Below the pieces are notes generated by a model that had not been told where the DNA came from, searched no databases, and saw nothing but the letters and a program-made list of their open reading frames with translations. This document shows positions 9,073-18,196 of a stretch of DNA of 39,223 nt, piece after piece; within the stretch, counting starts at the first letter, position 1, and every line of letters starts with the position of its first letter. Origin of the DNA: Thermoguttaceae bacterium (lineage in GTDB: Bacteria; Planctomycetota; Planctomycetia; Pirellulales; Thermoguttaceae). Made by a program: the position numbers and the translations under genes. The stretch is from NCBI GenBank assembly GCA_017454585.1, contig JAFTCU010000133.1, positions 1-39,223 on the forward strand, given 5' to 3'.

Positions 9073-10380
9073 ATGATCAATCGTCGTAATTTCCTCAAAA
9101 CGACCGCCGCGTTTACCGCCGCGGGCCTGGTTTCCCGGGCGTTTGGTGACGAAGCCGCGGCTCCGAAACCCGCTTACAAACCCGGGAAGGCGAAGCACGT
9201 CATTCAGATCTGGATGTGGGGCGGGCCGAGCAGCCTGGAAACGTTCGACCCGAAACCGGGCGCGGGGCCGGCGTACTGCGGGGCGTGGGATCACCCGCTC
9301 CAGACGAACGTGCCGGGCATCGAGATCAGCCAATCCCTTCCGAATCTCGCCCAGTGCGCGGACCTTTTCGCCTGCATTCGCACCGTGACGCACGAGACGA
9401 ACCACCACGAGATCGCGGCGTACCGGATGCAGACTGGCCGAATGCCCGGCGGCGGACTCGTGTACCCGAATTTGGGCGCAGGCATCTCGAAGATCTGCGG
9501 TGTGGATGCGGGCTACGATTCGCCCATTCCGCCATACGTCGTTCTGACGACCGGCCAGGGGCGCTTCTCCGAATCCGGTTTCCTCGGCCCGAAATACAAA
9601 CCGTTCATCACGGGCGGTGACCCGTCCAAGACGCCGTTCCTGGTTTCTGGTTACGTTCTGCCTGGGGTGGATGCGGAACATCAGGCCCGCCGTCAGGAAA
9701 ACCTCGCCAAACTCGACGCATGGGGGAACGAGTTCCCCGAAAACGCCCTGGTCGATGATCTCGAAGCGGCCCGGAAAAACGCGTACCAGCTCATTTCAGG
9801 AACGGCGTCCGAAACATTTGACCTGGCGAAAGAGACGGACGAGATGCGTGACGCGTACGGGAGGAACTGGTTCGGCCAGTCGTGTCTGATGGCTCGGCGG
9901 CTCGTGGAAAAGGGAGTTCCGTACATCACGATCAACTACAAAGGTTGGGATACGCACAAGCGTCATTTCGAAACTCTGACGCGCCGTCAGCCCGAATGGG
10001 ATCAGGGCCTTGCGATGCTTCTGAAGGACCTGCGCGACCGTGGGCTGCTCGACGAAACGATCATCTGGTGGGGTGGCGAGTTTGGGCGCACACCAAAGCT
10101 CCAGACGGATTCGCCGTGGTTCGGCGGGCGCGGCCATTTCTGCCACTGCTTCAGCGTGATGCTTGCCGGCGGCGGGTTCAAAGGCGGAACGGTGGTCGGA
10201 AAGTCGAACGAGACGGGCGAGAAAGTCGCCGAGCGGCCGGTTTATCCGCAGGACCTCCTGGGCTCGATCTACTGGCAGATGGGGATCGACCCGACCGGTA
10301 AAATGCCGAACGAAAAGGGCTTCGACATTCCAATCATGGACCCGCCAAGCGAAAGCGGCTGGCTCAAAGAATTGACTTGA
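9073..10380 (+). CDS. DUF1501 protein with twin-arginine leader
   Basis: This 435-residue protein has a Tat-type signal (MINRRNFLKTTAAFTAAGLV), so it is probably folded before export. DUF1501 proteins have a sulfatase/alkaline-phosphatase-like fold; landmarks are VIQIWMWGGPSSLETFDPKP near the N-terminus, THETNHHEIAAYRMQTG, and WWGGEFGRTPKLQ with GRGHF further on. I chose ATG 9073 over an in-frame ATG at 9046 because an AAAAAGGAG ribosome site (9056-9064) precedes it and because the Tat motif then falls at the N-terminus; the earlier start would overlap the preceding gene. It is coupled to the DUF1549/DUF1553 gene. The substrate is unknown. Confidence 0.93.
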   Translation: MINRRNFLKTTAAFTAAGLVSRAFGDEAAAPKPAYKPGKAKHVIQIWMWGGPSSLETFDPKPGAGPAYCGAWDHPLQTNVPGIEISQSLPNLAQCADLFACIRTVTHETNHHEIAAYRMQTGRMPGGGLVYPNLGAGISKICGVDAGYDSPIPPYVVLTTGQGRFSESGFLGPKYKPFITGGDPSKTPFLVSGYVLPGVDAEHQARRQENLAKLDAWGNEFPENALVDDLEAARKNAYQLISGTASETFDLAKETDEMRDAYGRNWFGQSCLMARRLVEKGVPYITINYKGWDTHKRHFETLTRRQPEWDQGLAMLLKDLRDRGLLDETIIWWGGEFGRTPKLQTDSPWFGGRGHFCHCFSVMLAGGGFKGGTVVGKSNETGEKVAERPVYPQDLLGSIYWQMGIDPTGKMPNEKGFDIPIMDPPSESGWLKELT

Positions 10381-10388
10381 AAGAACTG

Positions 10389-10417
10389 CGGGGACGATGC
10401 TTCCAAGGGTCGTTTTT
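10389..10417 (+). repeat. Degenerate REP-A copy, possibly acting as terminator
   Basis: GCGGGGACGATGCTTCCAAG then GGTCGTTTTT resembles the window's REP-A consensus but the stem has decayed. A T run follows 9 nt after the DUF1501 stop, so it may still end transcription. Confidence 0.55.
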
Positions 10418-10620
10418 AAGATTTTGTGATTTAACGACATTGGAAGTGTCGTTCCCGTTAATTCTCCTTACTTGGGCGTGTTCATACTTTTTCGGAAGAA
10501 ATCCCGAACAAGTACAATTTGAATGGGCGCTTTGTAAGTTGTGCCCAGTTGGTCGTATCGGGCAAATGTACGGGGAAACCTTTCTTTTCTTCAAGCGCAA
10601 AACCCATTGCGGTGCAACCC

Positions 10621-10761
10621 TTTATTTAAATACGGATTTTCTCGGATTAAATGGTTTTTCACCGATTATTTAAAGGGATTTTCGAGTACTTTTTGTGATT
10701 CTCAATCAAATCAGATGAAATCCTTTTAATTTTAATCCGTGAAAATCCGTGTTTAAATAAA
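10621..10761. repeat. MITE-like inverted repeat (31-bp arms)
   Basis: Arm 10621-10651 (starting TTTATTTAAATACGGATTTT) is the reverse complement of arm 10731-10761 with only two mismatches, around a 79-bp centre with no coding content. The size and structure fit a small non-autonomous mobile element or a large foldback. I did not find clear target duplications. Confidence 0.6.
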
Positions 10762-10836
10762 ATTTTGAAGTGGAACGCGCTCGCTCCTTGAGAAAAGACT
10801 TTGAGGTTGTTGGAGCTTTCTTATACACTTACTCAG

Positions 10837-10890
10837 TCCGCGTTTTAATTATCTTTTCGGTACGTGATTACAGGATGAACCATTTTTATA
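10837..10890 (-). repeat. Repeat D copy at the lipase-like gene stop codon
   Basis: About 45 of 54 positions match 34968-35021 by eye. Shared blocks include AATTATCTTT, CGGTAC and AACCATTTTTAT (plus strand). The TAA stop of the minus-strand gene falls at the same place in both copies. Confidence 0.65.
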
Positions 10891-11902
10891 AACTCTCTTC
10901 CAGATAATCCGTTTTCTGGATCATTTCTGCGAATCGATCAAACACATTCTTGTGATTTTGGAACTCGGCCATAATTACATCCCAGAGCCAGCCTGCGATT
11001 TTCATAGAGGAATCAGGTGGGTGGTTGTATGGGTGGTTCGGGTCGCGCCAGTCGAAAAATAGAGAATCATCGGTCGCTTCTTTGTCAGAACTGAAAAAAT
11101 ACGTTGTACGAAAAACCGCTACCAGTCGGGCGGCTGTTTTGTCCCAACCCGTACCCATAAAGTTTTCAGGGTAATCGTGAACCAGACTTGTGGAAGGGTC
11201 AAGGGCCGAAATCCGATCCAGTTGCCCCGTTTCATTTTTCTGGAGGGTCATGCCCACCAGTCCTGCAACGTGCGCACCATGGCTATGCCCAATCAGATGC
11301 GTTTTCTGAGGGTCGAGGCCCAATGCTCTCATTTTGCTGCGGATTTTCGTTTTTGTGTTGGGGTCGAGAGTCGTGAAAACCCGTACTTTGCCGGCTTGTC
11401 CGAATAATATCCAGGTCAGCCGGTCTGCGGTTTCCGGAATGTGCCGGGCCTGTTCGACGGGGATGGCTTTCTTGATGATTTCGGCGAAAATATCCGTTAG
11501 TGTAGCCGGATTGTTTGTTTTTCTGCCGAAAAGTTTAAAGGTAATGTTTCCAATCCACTCCGTAATTTCGGGGGCTCCAACAGCCGACCACGCGCTCCAG
11601 TCCATCGCCAGAATATTAGCATCGGGACGCTCTTTCGCCAGAGCCTCGGCCAGACGCGAAATGTACTCCTTTTTCAGGCAGCAATGCGCCCCGTGAATGA
11701 TGACAAAAGTATATTTTGTCGGGTCAACCGCGTTTTTCTTCTCCGTAGGGAGCCACTGCCCCTGATCGTAAATCAGGACGGTACAGGGCACGAAATTGCC
11801 GTCTGCCATTCCGCCCTCCGGAAACCTGTCGCCGGCCCAAACTGACGCAATACCTTCCAAAATCGCAAGCATAAAAGCAATCGTTATGATTACCGATTTC
11901 AT
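10886..11902 (-). CDS. Secreted lipase-like alpha/beta hydrolase (pancreatic lipase-type)
   Basis: This 338-residue protein has an N-terminal signal peptide (IITIAFMLAILEGIASVWAG). The segment FVIIHGAHCC (about 66-75), ANILAMDWSAW (about 95-105), the nucleophile elbow HLIGHSHGAHVAGLVG (Ser207) and SALDPSTSL (Asp235) follow the order seen in the pancreatic lipase family, where GHSLGAH and LDPA hold the Ser and Asp of the triad. A later His (for example in the DPNHPYNHPP stretch) could complete it, but I cannot assign which. Bacterial members are uncommon, so the substrate, an ester or phospholipid, is inferred only by family. The stop codon lies inside repeat D. It is downstream of the ybjQ-like gene (69 nt) and may be read through from it; no clear Shine-Dalgarno is visible. 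Confidence 0.8.
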   Translation of the reverse strand: MKSVIITIAFMLAILEGIASVWAGDRFPEGGMADGNFVPCTVLIYDQGQWLPTEKKNAVDPTKYTFVIIHGAHCCLKKEYISRLAEALAKERPDANILAMDWSAWSAVGAPEITEWIGNITFKLFGRKTNNPATLTDIFAEIIKKAIPVEQARHIPETADRLTWILFGQAGKVRVFTTLDPNTKTKIRSKMRALGLDPQKTHLIGHSHGAHVAGLVGMTLQKNETGQLDRISALDPSTSLVHDYPENFMGTGWDKTAARLVAVFRTTYFFSSDKEATDDSLFFDWRDPNHPYNHPPDSSMKIAGWLWDVIMAEFQNHKNVFDRFAEMIQKTDYLEESL

Positions 11903-11971
11903 TTATATCTGTTTACAAGTCTTCTTTGTGGCGCAGGATTGTCAAACAGCAGAAAGTTCAGGAAAAGGATT

Positions 11972-12286
11972 TTATCTCACGAACTTCACTGCGGTACCGT
12001 AGGCGAGGACTTCGGCGGCCTGCGGAACGACGGCGCTGGTCGAGTAGCGAACGCCAATGACAGCGTCGGCTCCCATTTGGGCAGCTTCTTCACACATGCG
12101 CCGGGTCGCGATCTGACGGGATTCCTGCAACATCTCGGTGTACCCTTTCAGCTCTCCGCCGAGAACATTTTTCAGACCGGCCATAATATCACGGCCAATG
12201 TGTTTGGTTTGGACAGTCGCACCTTCCGCGACCCCGAGAATCTGGAACGTTACACCCGGAATAGTGTCTAAAGTGGAAATGAACAT
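11972..12286 (-). CDS. YbjQ/UPF0145 family protein
   Basis: The 104-residue product matches the heavy-metal-binding-like YbjQ family along its whole length: the start FISTLDTIPGVTFQILGVAEG, the central KNVLGGELKGYTEMLQESR, and the end GADAVIGVRYSTSAVV with AYGTAVKF. YbjQ proteins are small, usually soluble and form pentamers; their role is unknown. A good AAAGGA ribosome site precedes the ATG, and a TTGACA-16-TAAAAT promoter lies about 90 nt upstream. The following lipase-like gene may share this transcript. The family call is firm. Confidence 0.93.
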   Translation of the reverse strand: MFISTLDTIPGVTFQILGVAEGATVQTKHIGRDIMAGLKNVLGGELKGYTEMLQESRQIATRRMCEEAAQMGADAVIGVRYSTSAVVPQAAEVLAYGTAVKFVR

Positions 12287-12375
12287 AATTGTTCCTTTCA
12301 GATAAAAAAGTGGCTGGTTTCAGGCCGGCGTGAGGGATTTTGGTTCACGCTCCGTCGGGACTTTTGATTTTTCTC

Positions 12376-12403
12376 ATTTTACCATACGAAATCCAGATGT
12401 CAA
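12376..12403 (-). promoter_or_regulatory. Promoter of the YbjQ-family gene
   Basis: Minus strand: consensus TTGACA (12403-12398), 16-nt spacer, TAAAAT (12381-12376). The predicted start is near 12369, giving a leader of about 83 nt. Confidence 0.7.
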
Positions 12404-12503
12404 GTCCTTACGTGGAGAAAACGCAGGTTTTTCGTCAATTCAGGAAATTGCCCCTCTTAAAACGAAAAGTTTTTTATGAAAATTATCTTTTGTATTTGGC
12501 CGA

Positions 12504-14111
12504 TTACTTGTCAGATGTGGAATACTTCCTAAACAGGACATCGATCTGTTTTTTGACATCCTCAAACGACTGGCGCATATACGTTTCACAGCCTTGAGCG
12601 CGTCGGCGGTTGTCAGGGGCTAAAATCCGGCATTCGGTTTTGTCGTATTTTTTGACTTTTCGATATTCTCGCCATTTTTCCTTGTACACTTTTTTCTTTT
12701 CCTTCATGGTCTTTTCCAGTTCGTCTTTTAACTTGTTAAATTTTTTTTGCACTTCGTCTTCCTTTGCGGTATATTGCACTTTGTTTATTTCTCTGGATCG
12801 TTCCTTCTTCAGAACCTTATATTCATATATTTTTCTCTCGTATTCCAGTTTTGCTTTATAATATGCCCTTTTCTTTGACAGACAATCGGCAAGCCGAGGA
12901 TCTCCAGATGGAAGTTTATACTTTTCACTGCTTTTGGTTATCTGGAGCTTCCAGCCTTTATATTCTTCCAACGTTTTCCACCATCTGCTATCCGGGCTCT
13001 TTCTGGAATTGATATTGAAATATTCCTGGATGGGATTGACCAATTTCCACCAGTCTTTGGGCATTCTGGACTCGCCTTTGTGTTTAACCAGCCGATCTTT
13101 GATGATGTCGAACACTTCGATCATTTCTTCTTCATCGGCCCAATGTCCCCAGGAACGGCGGCGGTTTTCATTATCAACGATACGATAACGATTCGTCGCC
13201 AAATTCTTTTGAAGTTCCCAGCCGTGACATTCATCGACGATATTCCACCAGATCCGTTTATTCATGATTTTCCAATTCAGATTTGGCCGGACCTGAGGGG
13301 CTACAATTTCGTACATAAAGCAGTTGTGGAGCTCTTGGTACACCTTAAAATACTTGCAGTGAGAAATGGACTTGTGGACTACAAACTCACGGAATTCCTT
13401 CTCTGTAAAATCTTTGGATTTGTAACCCGTTCCCAGAGCGGCATGGTCTTCGCCTATCCAGCAATAAAAGGCCAGGGAGATGTCTTGCGTATTGATGATA
13501 TTATCAACCGGTTCCATTGAGACCTGATATGTGGCGGCAATGTCCTTGTCGTCATTATCGATAGCGGCTCCTGCAAGAATGATTTTTCGGATATTGATTT
13601 TAGCGTTGTCTTTTTTGTTTCTGTTAATCTCCAGCAGCTTAGCCGCGGTGCGAACCACAATACGTGCCCCAAGAGAATGTCCGGCCAAAATCAGGCGTTT
13701 TTGTTTCTCCGGAGTCATTTGTTTTATAGCCTCAGCGAGATATTGCGAACAATCATCTGCTTTTCTGACCGCTTCTTTCCATTTCCTTTTTGAGATCAGC
13801 ATGGGTGACTCCCAACGAATCATGGGCACACCATTGGAATCAGCGCCTTCCGCGTCCGGATAGATTTTGTACAGGGTTCGTCTTTCACTCCGAAACTCCG
13901 TCCGAAAGAATTTGATCCCATGGACAAACCAAACGATCGGCCTGTCTTTAGAAGGTTGACTATCTTCAATCCCGGGATCGGTCATTTCTGAATAGACAAT
14001 AGCAACCTGCATATTGTCATTATCGCCCTGTTCTGGTTCTTTTGCCTGAGAGAACGTAACCAACAAACCGGTAATCAGGTATAACGCTATAAAAACAAAG
14101 ATTTTTTTCAT
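12504..14111 (-). CDS. Secreted alpha/beta hydrolase with charged C-terminal coil
   Basis: I do not recognise a named family. The 535-residue product begins with a signal peptide (MKKIFVFIALYLITGLLVTF). IVWFVHGIKFF (near 60) and LILAGHSLGARIVVR (Ser near 146) are the oxyanion and nucleophile-elbow motifs of alpha/beta hydrolases of the DUF900/lipase-3 type. From about residue 415 to 500 the chain is very rich in Lys and Glu (KLEYERKIYEYKVLKKERSR onward), predicted as a coiled coil, followed by a short tail with two Cys. ATG 14111 is chosen over 14117 because the AGAGGA site is only 2-3 nt before the first ATG but well spaced for the second. Codon use is more AT-rich than in neighbouring genes, which may point to transfer. 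It is divergent from the GH106-like gene. Confidence 0.75.
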   Translation of the reverse strand: MKKIFVFIALYLITGLLVTFSQAKEPEQGDNDNMQVAIVYSEMTDPGIEDSQPSKDRPIVWFVHGIKFFRTEFRSERRTLYKIYPDAEGADSNGVPMIRWESPMLISKRKWKEAVRKADDCSQYLAEAIKQMTPEKQKRLILAGHSLGARIVVRTAAKLLEINRNKKDNAKINIRKIILAGAAIDNDDKDIAATYQVSMEPVDNIINTQDISLAFYCWIGEDHAALGTGYKSKDFTEKEFREFVVHKSISHCKYFKVYQELHNCFMYEIVAPQVRPNLNWKIMNKRIWWNIVDECHGWELQKNLATNRYRIVDNENRRRSWGHWADEEEMIEVFDIIKDRLVKHKGESRMPKDWWKLVNPIQEYFNINSRKSPDSRWWKTLEEYKGWKLQITKSSEKYKLPSGDPRLADCLSKKRAYYKAKLEYERKIYEYKVLKKERSREINKVQYTAKEDEVQKKFNKLKDELEKTMKEKKKVYKEKWREYRKVKKYDKTECRILAPDNRRRAQGCETYMRQSFEDVKKQIDVLFRKYSTSDK

Positions 14112-14257
14112 TAACATTTCCTCTGATTAAATGTAATAGTCTTCTTCGATACTTTCTGTAATATATAACGAATGAGTGAGATGTTTTTCCCAAAGATTTC
14201 AGAAAAAAATTCAGCCGTTGCGCGGATCCTTCCACACAAAACCGTGCCTCCGGCCTC

Positions 14258-14285
14258 TTGACAACGATTTGACCGTTAGTATAAT
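14258..14285 (+). promoter_or_regulatory. Promoter of the GH106-like gene
   Basis: Perfect consensus boxes TTGACA (14258-14263) and TATAAT (14280-14285) with a 16-nt spacer. The predicted start near 14292 gives a leader of about 35 nt. Confidence 0.8.
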
Positions 14286-14326
14286 AAGAATAAATATTTT
14301 GTGTTACCCCCCAAGGAGCCTTGAGA

Positions 14327-17300
14327 ATGAAAAAAATACATCTGTTACTGGCCTTGTTAATGGTCACATTTAGCGGCCTGGTGTTCGCTCAGGAGTCTAA
14401 ATTAAACCTCACGACTCACCCGTCCATTATCGATCTGAAATCGAACTTCAAGAATCCGGGACGTGATTACGCCACCGCGCCGCTGTGGGTCTGGAACGAT
14501 TTGTTGACCGAGGATCAGATCCGGCAGACGATGCGGGATTTGGCGGCCCAGCACGTCGATCAGGTATTCGTTCACCCGAGGCCGGGGCTCATGACACCGT
14601 ATTTGTCCGACGACTGGTTCCACTTATGGCGGACGGCTCTGGATGAGGCGGAGAAACTCGACATGAACGTCTGGATCTACGACGAAAACTCGTACCCTTC
14701 CGGGTTTGCCGGGGGGTTGGTGCCGGAAGCGATGCCCGAGTCCCGAGGCAAGGGGCTGAGCGTTTTTCGCCGGGACGCCTTGACCGATGCGAACGGGAAC
14801 TGGTCGACCGGTCCTGACATCGTGTACGTGGTTCAGGTCCAAAGCGATGGCACGGCAAAAGACCTCTCTGCGCTCTACCAGCAGGCCAAAGACGAAAAAC
14901 CGACCGGCGAGTTCCTGAAAGGGAAAGCGGATGGCGTGACGTGGATCCTTGGTCAGTACAAATGGGCGGGTGCGTCTCAGTGGTACGGCGGAATGTTCTA
15001 TGTCGATTTGATGAAGCCCGGTGTGACGGAAAAATTCATTGAAGTCACCCACGAGGCGTACCGGAAGCGCATCGGTGACCAGTTCGGGAAACGATGCCCG
15101 GGAGTCTTCGCCGACGAAGCGCAGATCACCCCCGCAGGGAATTTATCCTGGACGGACGATCTGCCGGAAGTCTTCGCGAAACAGCACGGATACAGCATCG
15201 TCGAAAATCTGACTTCTCTCGTCGAGGAATCGGGCGACTGGCGCCGCGTTCGGCACGACTATTACAAGACCCTTCTCTGGCTCTTCACCGAGCGTTGGTC
15301 GAAACCGATCCATGAGTGGTGCGAGGCGAACGGGATGCAGTGGACCGGGCATTACTGGGAACACGAATGGCCGGGCGCGTCGCACTCTCCGGATAACATG
15401 GCGATGTACTGCTGGCACCAGCGGCCCGCGATCGATATGCTGATGAACACGTACAGCCGCGGCGGAGGGCAGTTCGGAAATAACCGCGCAGGCCGGGAAT
15501 TAATGTCGGTCGCCCATCAGATGGGCCACGCCCGGACGCTTTCGGAAAACTACGGCGCCGGCGGGTGGGATATTCGCTTCGAGGATCTCAAACGTCTGGG
15601 CGACTGGTCATACGCGGTCGGTGTCAACACCACCGACGAGCATCTTTCCTACATCTCCATCCGTGGCGCGAGAAAACACGACCATCCGCAGTCATTCTCG
15701 TATCATGCGCCGTGGTTTGAGCAGTACAAGTATCTGGAGGACTACTGGACCCGCCTCTCATATATGCTCTCATCTGGTGAAGTTTCTCAAGCGCGTTTCC
15801 TGCTCATCGAACCGACGACGACCGCGTGGATGTACCAGCGTCACGGTCAGTTAGGTCAAATCGGAACTTCTTTCCGGGATGAGATCAACATTCTGGAAGA
15901 ACTTCAGGCAGATTACGACATCGGGTCGGAGTACCTCATCGCGCGTTTCGGGAAGATTTCGGAAGACGGTAAATTCTCGGTCGGCAAGGCCCGGTACGAT
16001 TATGTCGTTTTGCCGCAGTCGCTCGAGAACATCGACGTGCCGACGCTCCGGCTCCTGGCGCAATACGCCGGTCAGAACGGTCGAATCATCTCGCTGGGCG
16101 GAAAAGTCGCGTTTGTGGAAGGGCTTTCCTTGGAAAAACAGGCCCCGGGCGTTCAGAAACTGGCGGCGGATGTTAACTCGGCCCTTCAGACTCGAACGCT
16201 GGCGGAACTCGATTTGAGCAATCAGGCGGTTCGTGTGGTTCCGCAGACGGCCGCGGACGATACGTTCCACCTGCTGCGTCAGACAGACGGGGCGTTTATT
16301 CTGTTCCTCTGCAACGCCAGTATGGACACGGCTGCGCAGGGGAAAATCGTCCTGAAAGACGCGCAAAACGTCCGGGTCGAACGTTTTGATCCGTTCACCG
16401 GCGAGATCGGCGCGTATTCCGGCCTGACCTACGACATTCCGCCGTGCGGGTCGCTTCTGCTGACCTTTACGGCTGGCAAAAAGCCCGAGACGACGGTCGA
16501 AAACAAGTCGGAAGCCCCCGTCCGCGTGATCATTCCCACAAAGGACTGGACGGCCAAACGCCTTGACGAGAACGTTCTGGTCCTTGACTACGTGGACGTT
16601 CAGATCGGTGACGAGACGCACCAAAACCAGTACTTCTACCCCGCCAACGCCTGGCTGTGGCAGAAGAACGGCTTCGCAAAATCCCCCTGGGACAACGGCG
16701 TGCAGCTTCGCGACAATCTGCTCAAACACGAGTTTGCCGACGAGACCGGCTTTACTCAGACGTACAGGTTTATCACCGCGAAAGAGTTCAAGCCCGGGAA
16801 AATGCGCTTCGTCTGCGAATATCCGACGGGCTACCGCGTTTCCATCAATGGGCAGGCGGTCGAGCCGATCCCCGGCGCGTGGAAGTTCGACCGGTCGTTT
16901 GGCGTTTATGACATCGCCCCGTTTGTTCGCGAAGGGGAAAACGCAGTCACGCTGACCGCGAACAAAATGACGATCTTCCACGAGATCATGCCGGCGTGGG
17001 TCGTGGGTGATTTCTCGCTCGAACCGGCGGAGCAGGGCTTTGTGATCGTTCCTGACCGGGGGCTTCAGGCACCCAAAGAGGAAGTGAAAGAATGGCCGAT
17101 CGTGCATTCCAACGTCCCGGACGGCGTGGCATGGCTCAGCGCGGGCTTCGATTACCAGACGGGCGTTCGTGACCCGGCCCCGGCCATCACGTTCACGTTC
17201 CCGGAGAAGAAGACACTGACCGCCGTGCGGGTCTGGAACTACTGCGAGATCAATCTGGAAACGCGCGGGATCAAAGAGGCCGAGCTGTTTGCCGACGGGC

Positions 17301-18025
17301 AGTCTTTGGGAACGTTTGAGTTCAAAAAGGGCGACACGACCTCCGAGATGATCCGGTTTGAGCGTCCTGTTATTTGCAAGGAACTGACGTTCAAGGTCCG
17401 GTCGAACTGGAAAGGTTTGATCTATCCTCTGGACACGTCGTTTGTCGGCACCAAACGCGAAATCAACGGCAACGACAACGCATTCGTCGGGCTGGCAGAA
17501 GTGCAATTCCTGACGATTGCAGACGGTCACGAGACGGTCATTCCCGGAGTCACGGCAAGAGCCACCTCGGAACTGACCCACGGTCATAATCGGTTCGCTC
17601 ATCTGGCCGTCGATGGGACCGGTTTGGAAACCAGTCGCCAGATTGGCTGGGCGGCTCTGGGCTCGCCATTCTATTCCGGGGCAGTCGATTACACGCAGAC
17701 AGTCACGAAAACAACCGGCAGGACCGTCATCGCCATGCCTCCGATCCGGGAGGGCTGGAACGGCGCCGTCGCGGTGGTCCTGGTCAATGGGGCGCAAATC
17801 GGCACGATCGCTCTGCGGGACGATCAAGTCGAGATTACAGGCGCTTTGCATGACGGTGAAAACGAAGTCACGGTGCGTATATACGGCACACCGAAAAACC
17901 TCTTCGGTCCGCATCATGCCGGACAGCTCCGCGGATCGGCCTGGCCCGGCAGTTTCCACGGCGCGCCTGCGAACACGCCTCCCGGTTCCCTCTATGATGT
18001 CATTCCCTACGGTTTATTTTATTGA
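14327..18025 (+). CDS. Large secreted glycoside hydrolase, GH106-like (alpha-L-rhamnosidase-type)
   Basis: This 1232-residue protein has a signal peptide (MKKIHLLLALLMVTFSGLVF) ending near AQE. The next segment (FKNPGRDYATAPLWVWND, LTEDQIRQTMRDLAAQHVDQ, VFVHPRPGLMTPYLSDDWF, NVWIYDENSYPSGFAGG) strongly resembles the opening of GH106-type enzymes, which cleave L-rhamnose from glycans, although related uncharacterised families share it. A (beta/alpha)8 catalytic part probably fills the first ~600 residues, with GVFADEAQITPAG and HYWEHEWPG as likely active-site stretches. The C-terminal third looks like beta-sandwich, carbohydrate-binding-like domains (for example MRFVCEYPTGYRVSINGQAV). ATG 14327 is used rather than TTG 14321 because AAGGAG lies 8 nt ahead of it. 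It has its own promoter and a strong terminator, so it is monocistronic. Substrate is inferred only from family resemblance. Confidence 0.78.
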   Translation: MKKIHLLLALLMVTFSGLVFAQESKLNLTTHPSIIDLKSNFKNPGRDYATAPLWVWNDLLTEDQIRQTMRDLAAQHVDQVFVHPRPGLMTPYLSDDWFHLWRTALDEAEKLDMNVWIYDENSYPSGFAGGLVPEAMPESRGKGLSVFRRDALTDANGNWSTGPDIVYVVQVQSDGTAKDLSALYQQAKDEKPTGEFLKGKADGVTWILGQYKWAGASQWYGGMFYVDLMKPGVTEKFIEVTHEAYRKRIGDQFGKRCPGVFADEAQITPAGNLSWTDDLPEVFAKQHGYSIVENLTSLVEESGDWRRVRHDYYKTLLWLFTERWSKPIHEWCEANGMQWTGHYWEHEWPGASHSPDNMAMYCWHQRPAIDMLMNTYSRGGGQFGNNRAGRELMSVAHQMGHARTLSENYGAGGWDIRFEDLKRLGDWSYAVGVNTTDEHLSYISIRGARKHDHPQSFSYHAPWFEQYKYLEDYWTRLSYMLSSGEVSQARFLLIEPTTTAWMYQRHGQLGQIGTSFRDEINILEELQADYDIGSEYLIARFGKISEDGKFSVGKARYDYVVLPQSLENIDVPTLRLLAQYAGQNGRIISLGGKVAFVEGLSLEKQAPGVQKLAADVNSALQTRTLAELDLSNQAVRVVPQTAADDTFHLLRQTDGAFILFLCNASMDTAAQGKIVLKDAQNVRVERFDPFTGEIGAYSGLTYDIPPCGSLLLTFTAGKKPETTVENKSEAPVRVIIPTKDWTAKRLDENVLVLDYVDVQIGDETHQNQYFYPANAWLWQKNGFAKSPWDNGVQLRDNLLKHEFADETGFTQTYRFITAKEFKPGKMRFVCEYPTGYRVSINGQAVEPIPGAWKFDRSFGVYDIAPFVREGENAVTLTANKMTIFHEIMPAWVVGDFSLEPAEQGFVIVPDRGLQAPKEEVKEWPIVHSNVPDGVAWLSAGFDYQTGVRDPAPAITFTFPEKKTLTAVRVWNYCEINLETRGIKEAELFADGQSLGTFEFKKGDTTSEMIRFERPVICKELTFKVRSNWKGLIYPLDTSFVGTKREINGNDNAFVGLAEVQFLTIADGHETVIPGVTARATSELTHGHNRFAHLAVDGTGLETSRQIGWAALGSPFYSGAVDYTQTVTKTTGRTVIAMPPIREGWNGAVAVVLVNGAQIGTIALRDDQVEITGALHDGENEVTVRIYGTPKNLFGPHHAGQLRGSAWPGSFHGAPANTPPGSLYDVIPYGLFY

Positions 18026-18046
18026 TCTTTTCCGTTGAGACCGTCA

Positions 18047-18074
18047 GGCCGGTTCACATGAACCGGCCTTTTTT
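18047..18074 (+). terminator. Intrinsic terminator of the GH106-like gene
   Basis: GGCCGGTTCA / TGAACCGGCC is a perfect stem with a tiny loop, followed by six T (18069-18074), 22 nt after the stop codon. Confidence 0.92.
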
Positions 18075-18104
18075 AAATTTTTTTAAATTTTTCCCGGAAT
18101 TTTG

Positions 18105-18132
18105 TTGCCATTTGAGAACGGTCGTTTATAAT
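18105..18132 (+). promoter_or_regulatory. Promoter of the PEP-CTERM gene
   Basis: TTGCCA (18105-18110), 16-nt spacer, TATAAT (18127-18132). It lies just after the preceding terminator and about 65 nt before the start codon. Confidence 0.75.
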
Positions 18133-18196
18133 TTACTGTATGTAAAGTAAACGACAGAAGCTTTTGCTTTTTTAAGGCCTTGTTGGAGTAATTATA

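Larger units (their letters stand above)
10381..10885. other. Gene-free repeat-rich interval
   Basis: This 505-bp AT-rich stretch between the DUF1501 gene and the convergent lipase-like gene has no supported gene. It holds a decayed REP-A copy at its left end, a 31-bp inverted-repeat pair in the middle and a repeat D copy at its right end. Confidence 0.7.

Noticed and set aside
15851..17959. 702-codon minus-strand open frame opposite the GH106-like gene
   Set aside because: No motif, no promoter or ribosome site; the sense gene has a signal peptide, promoter, ribosome site and terminator.
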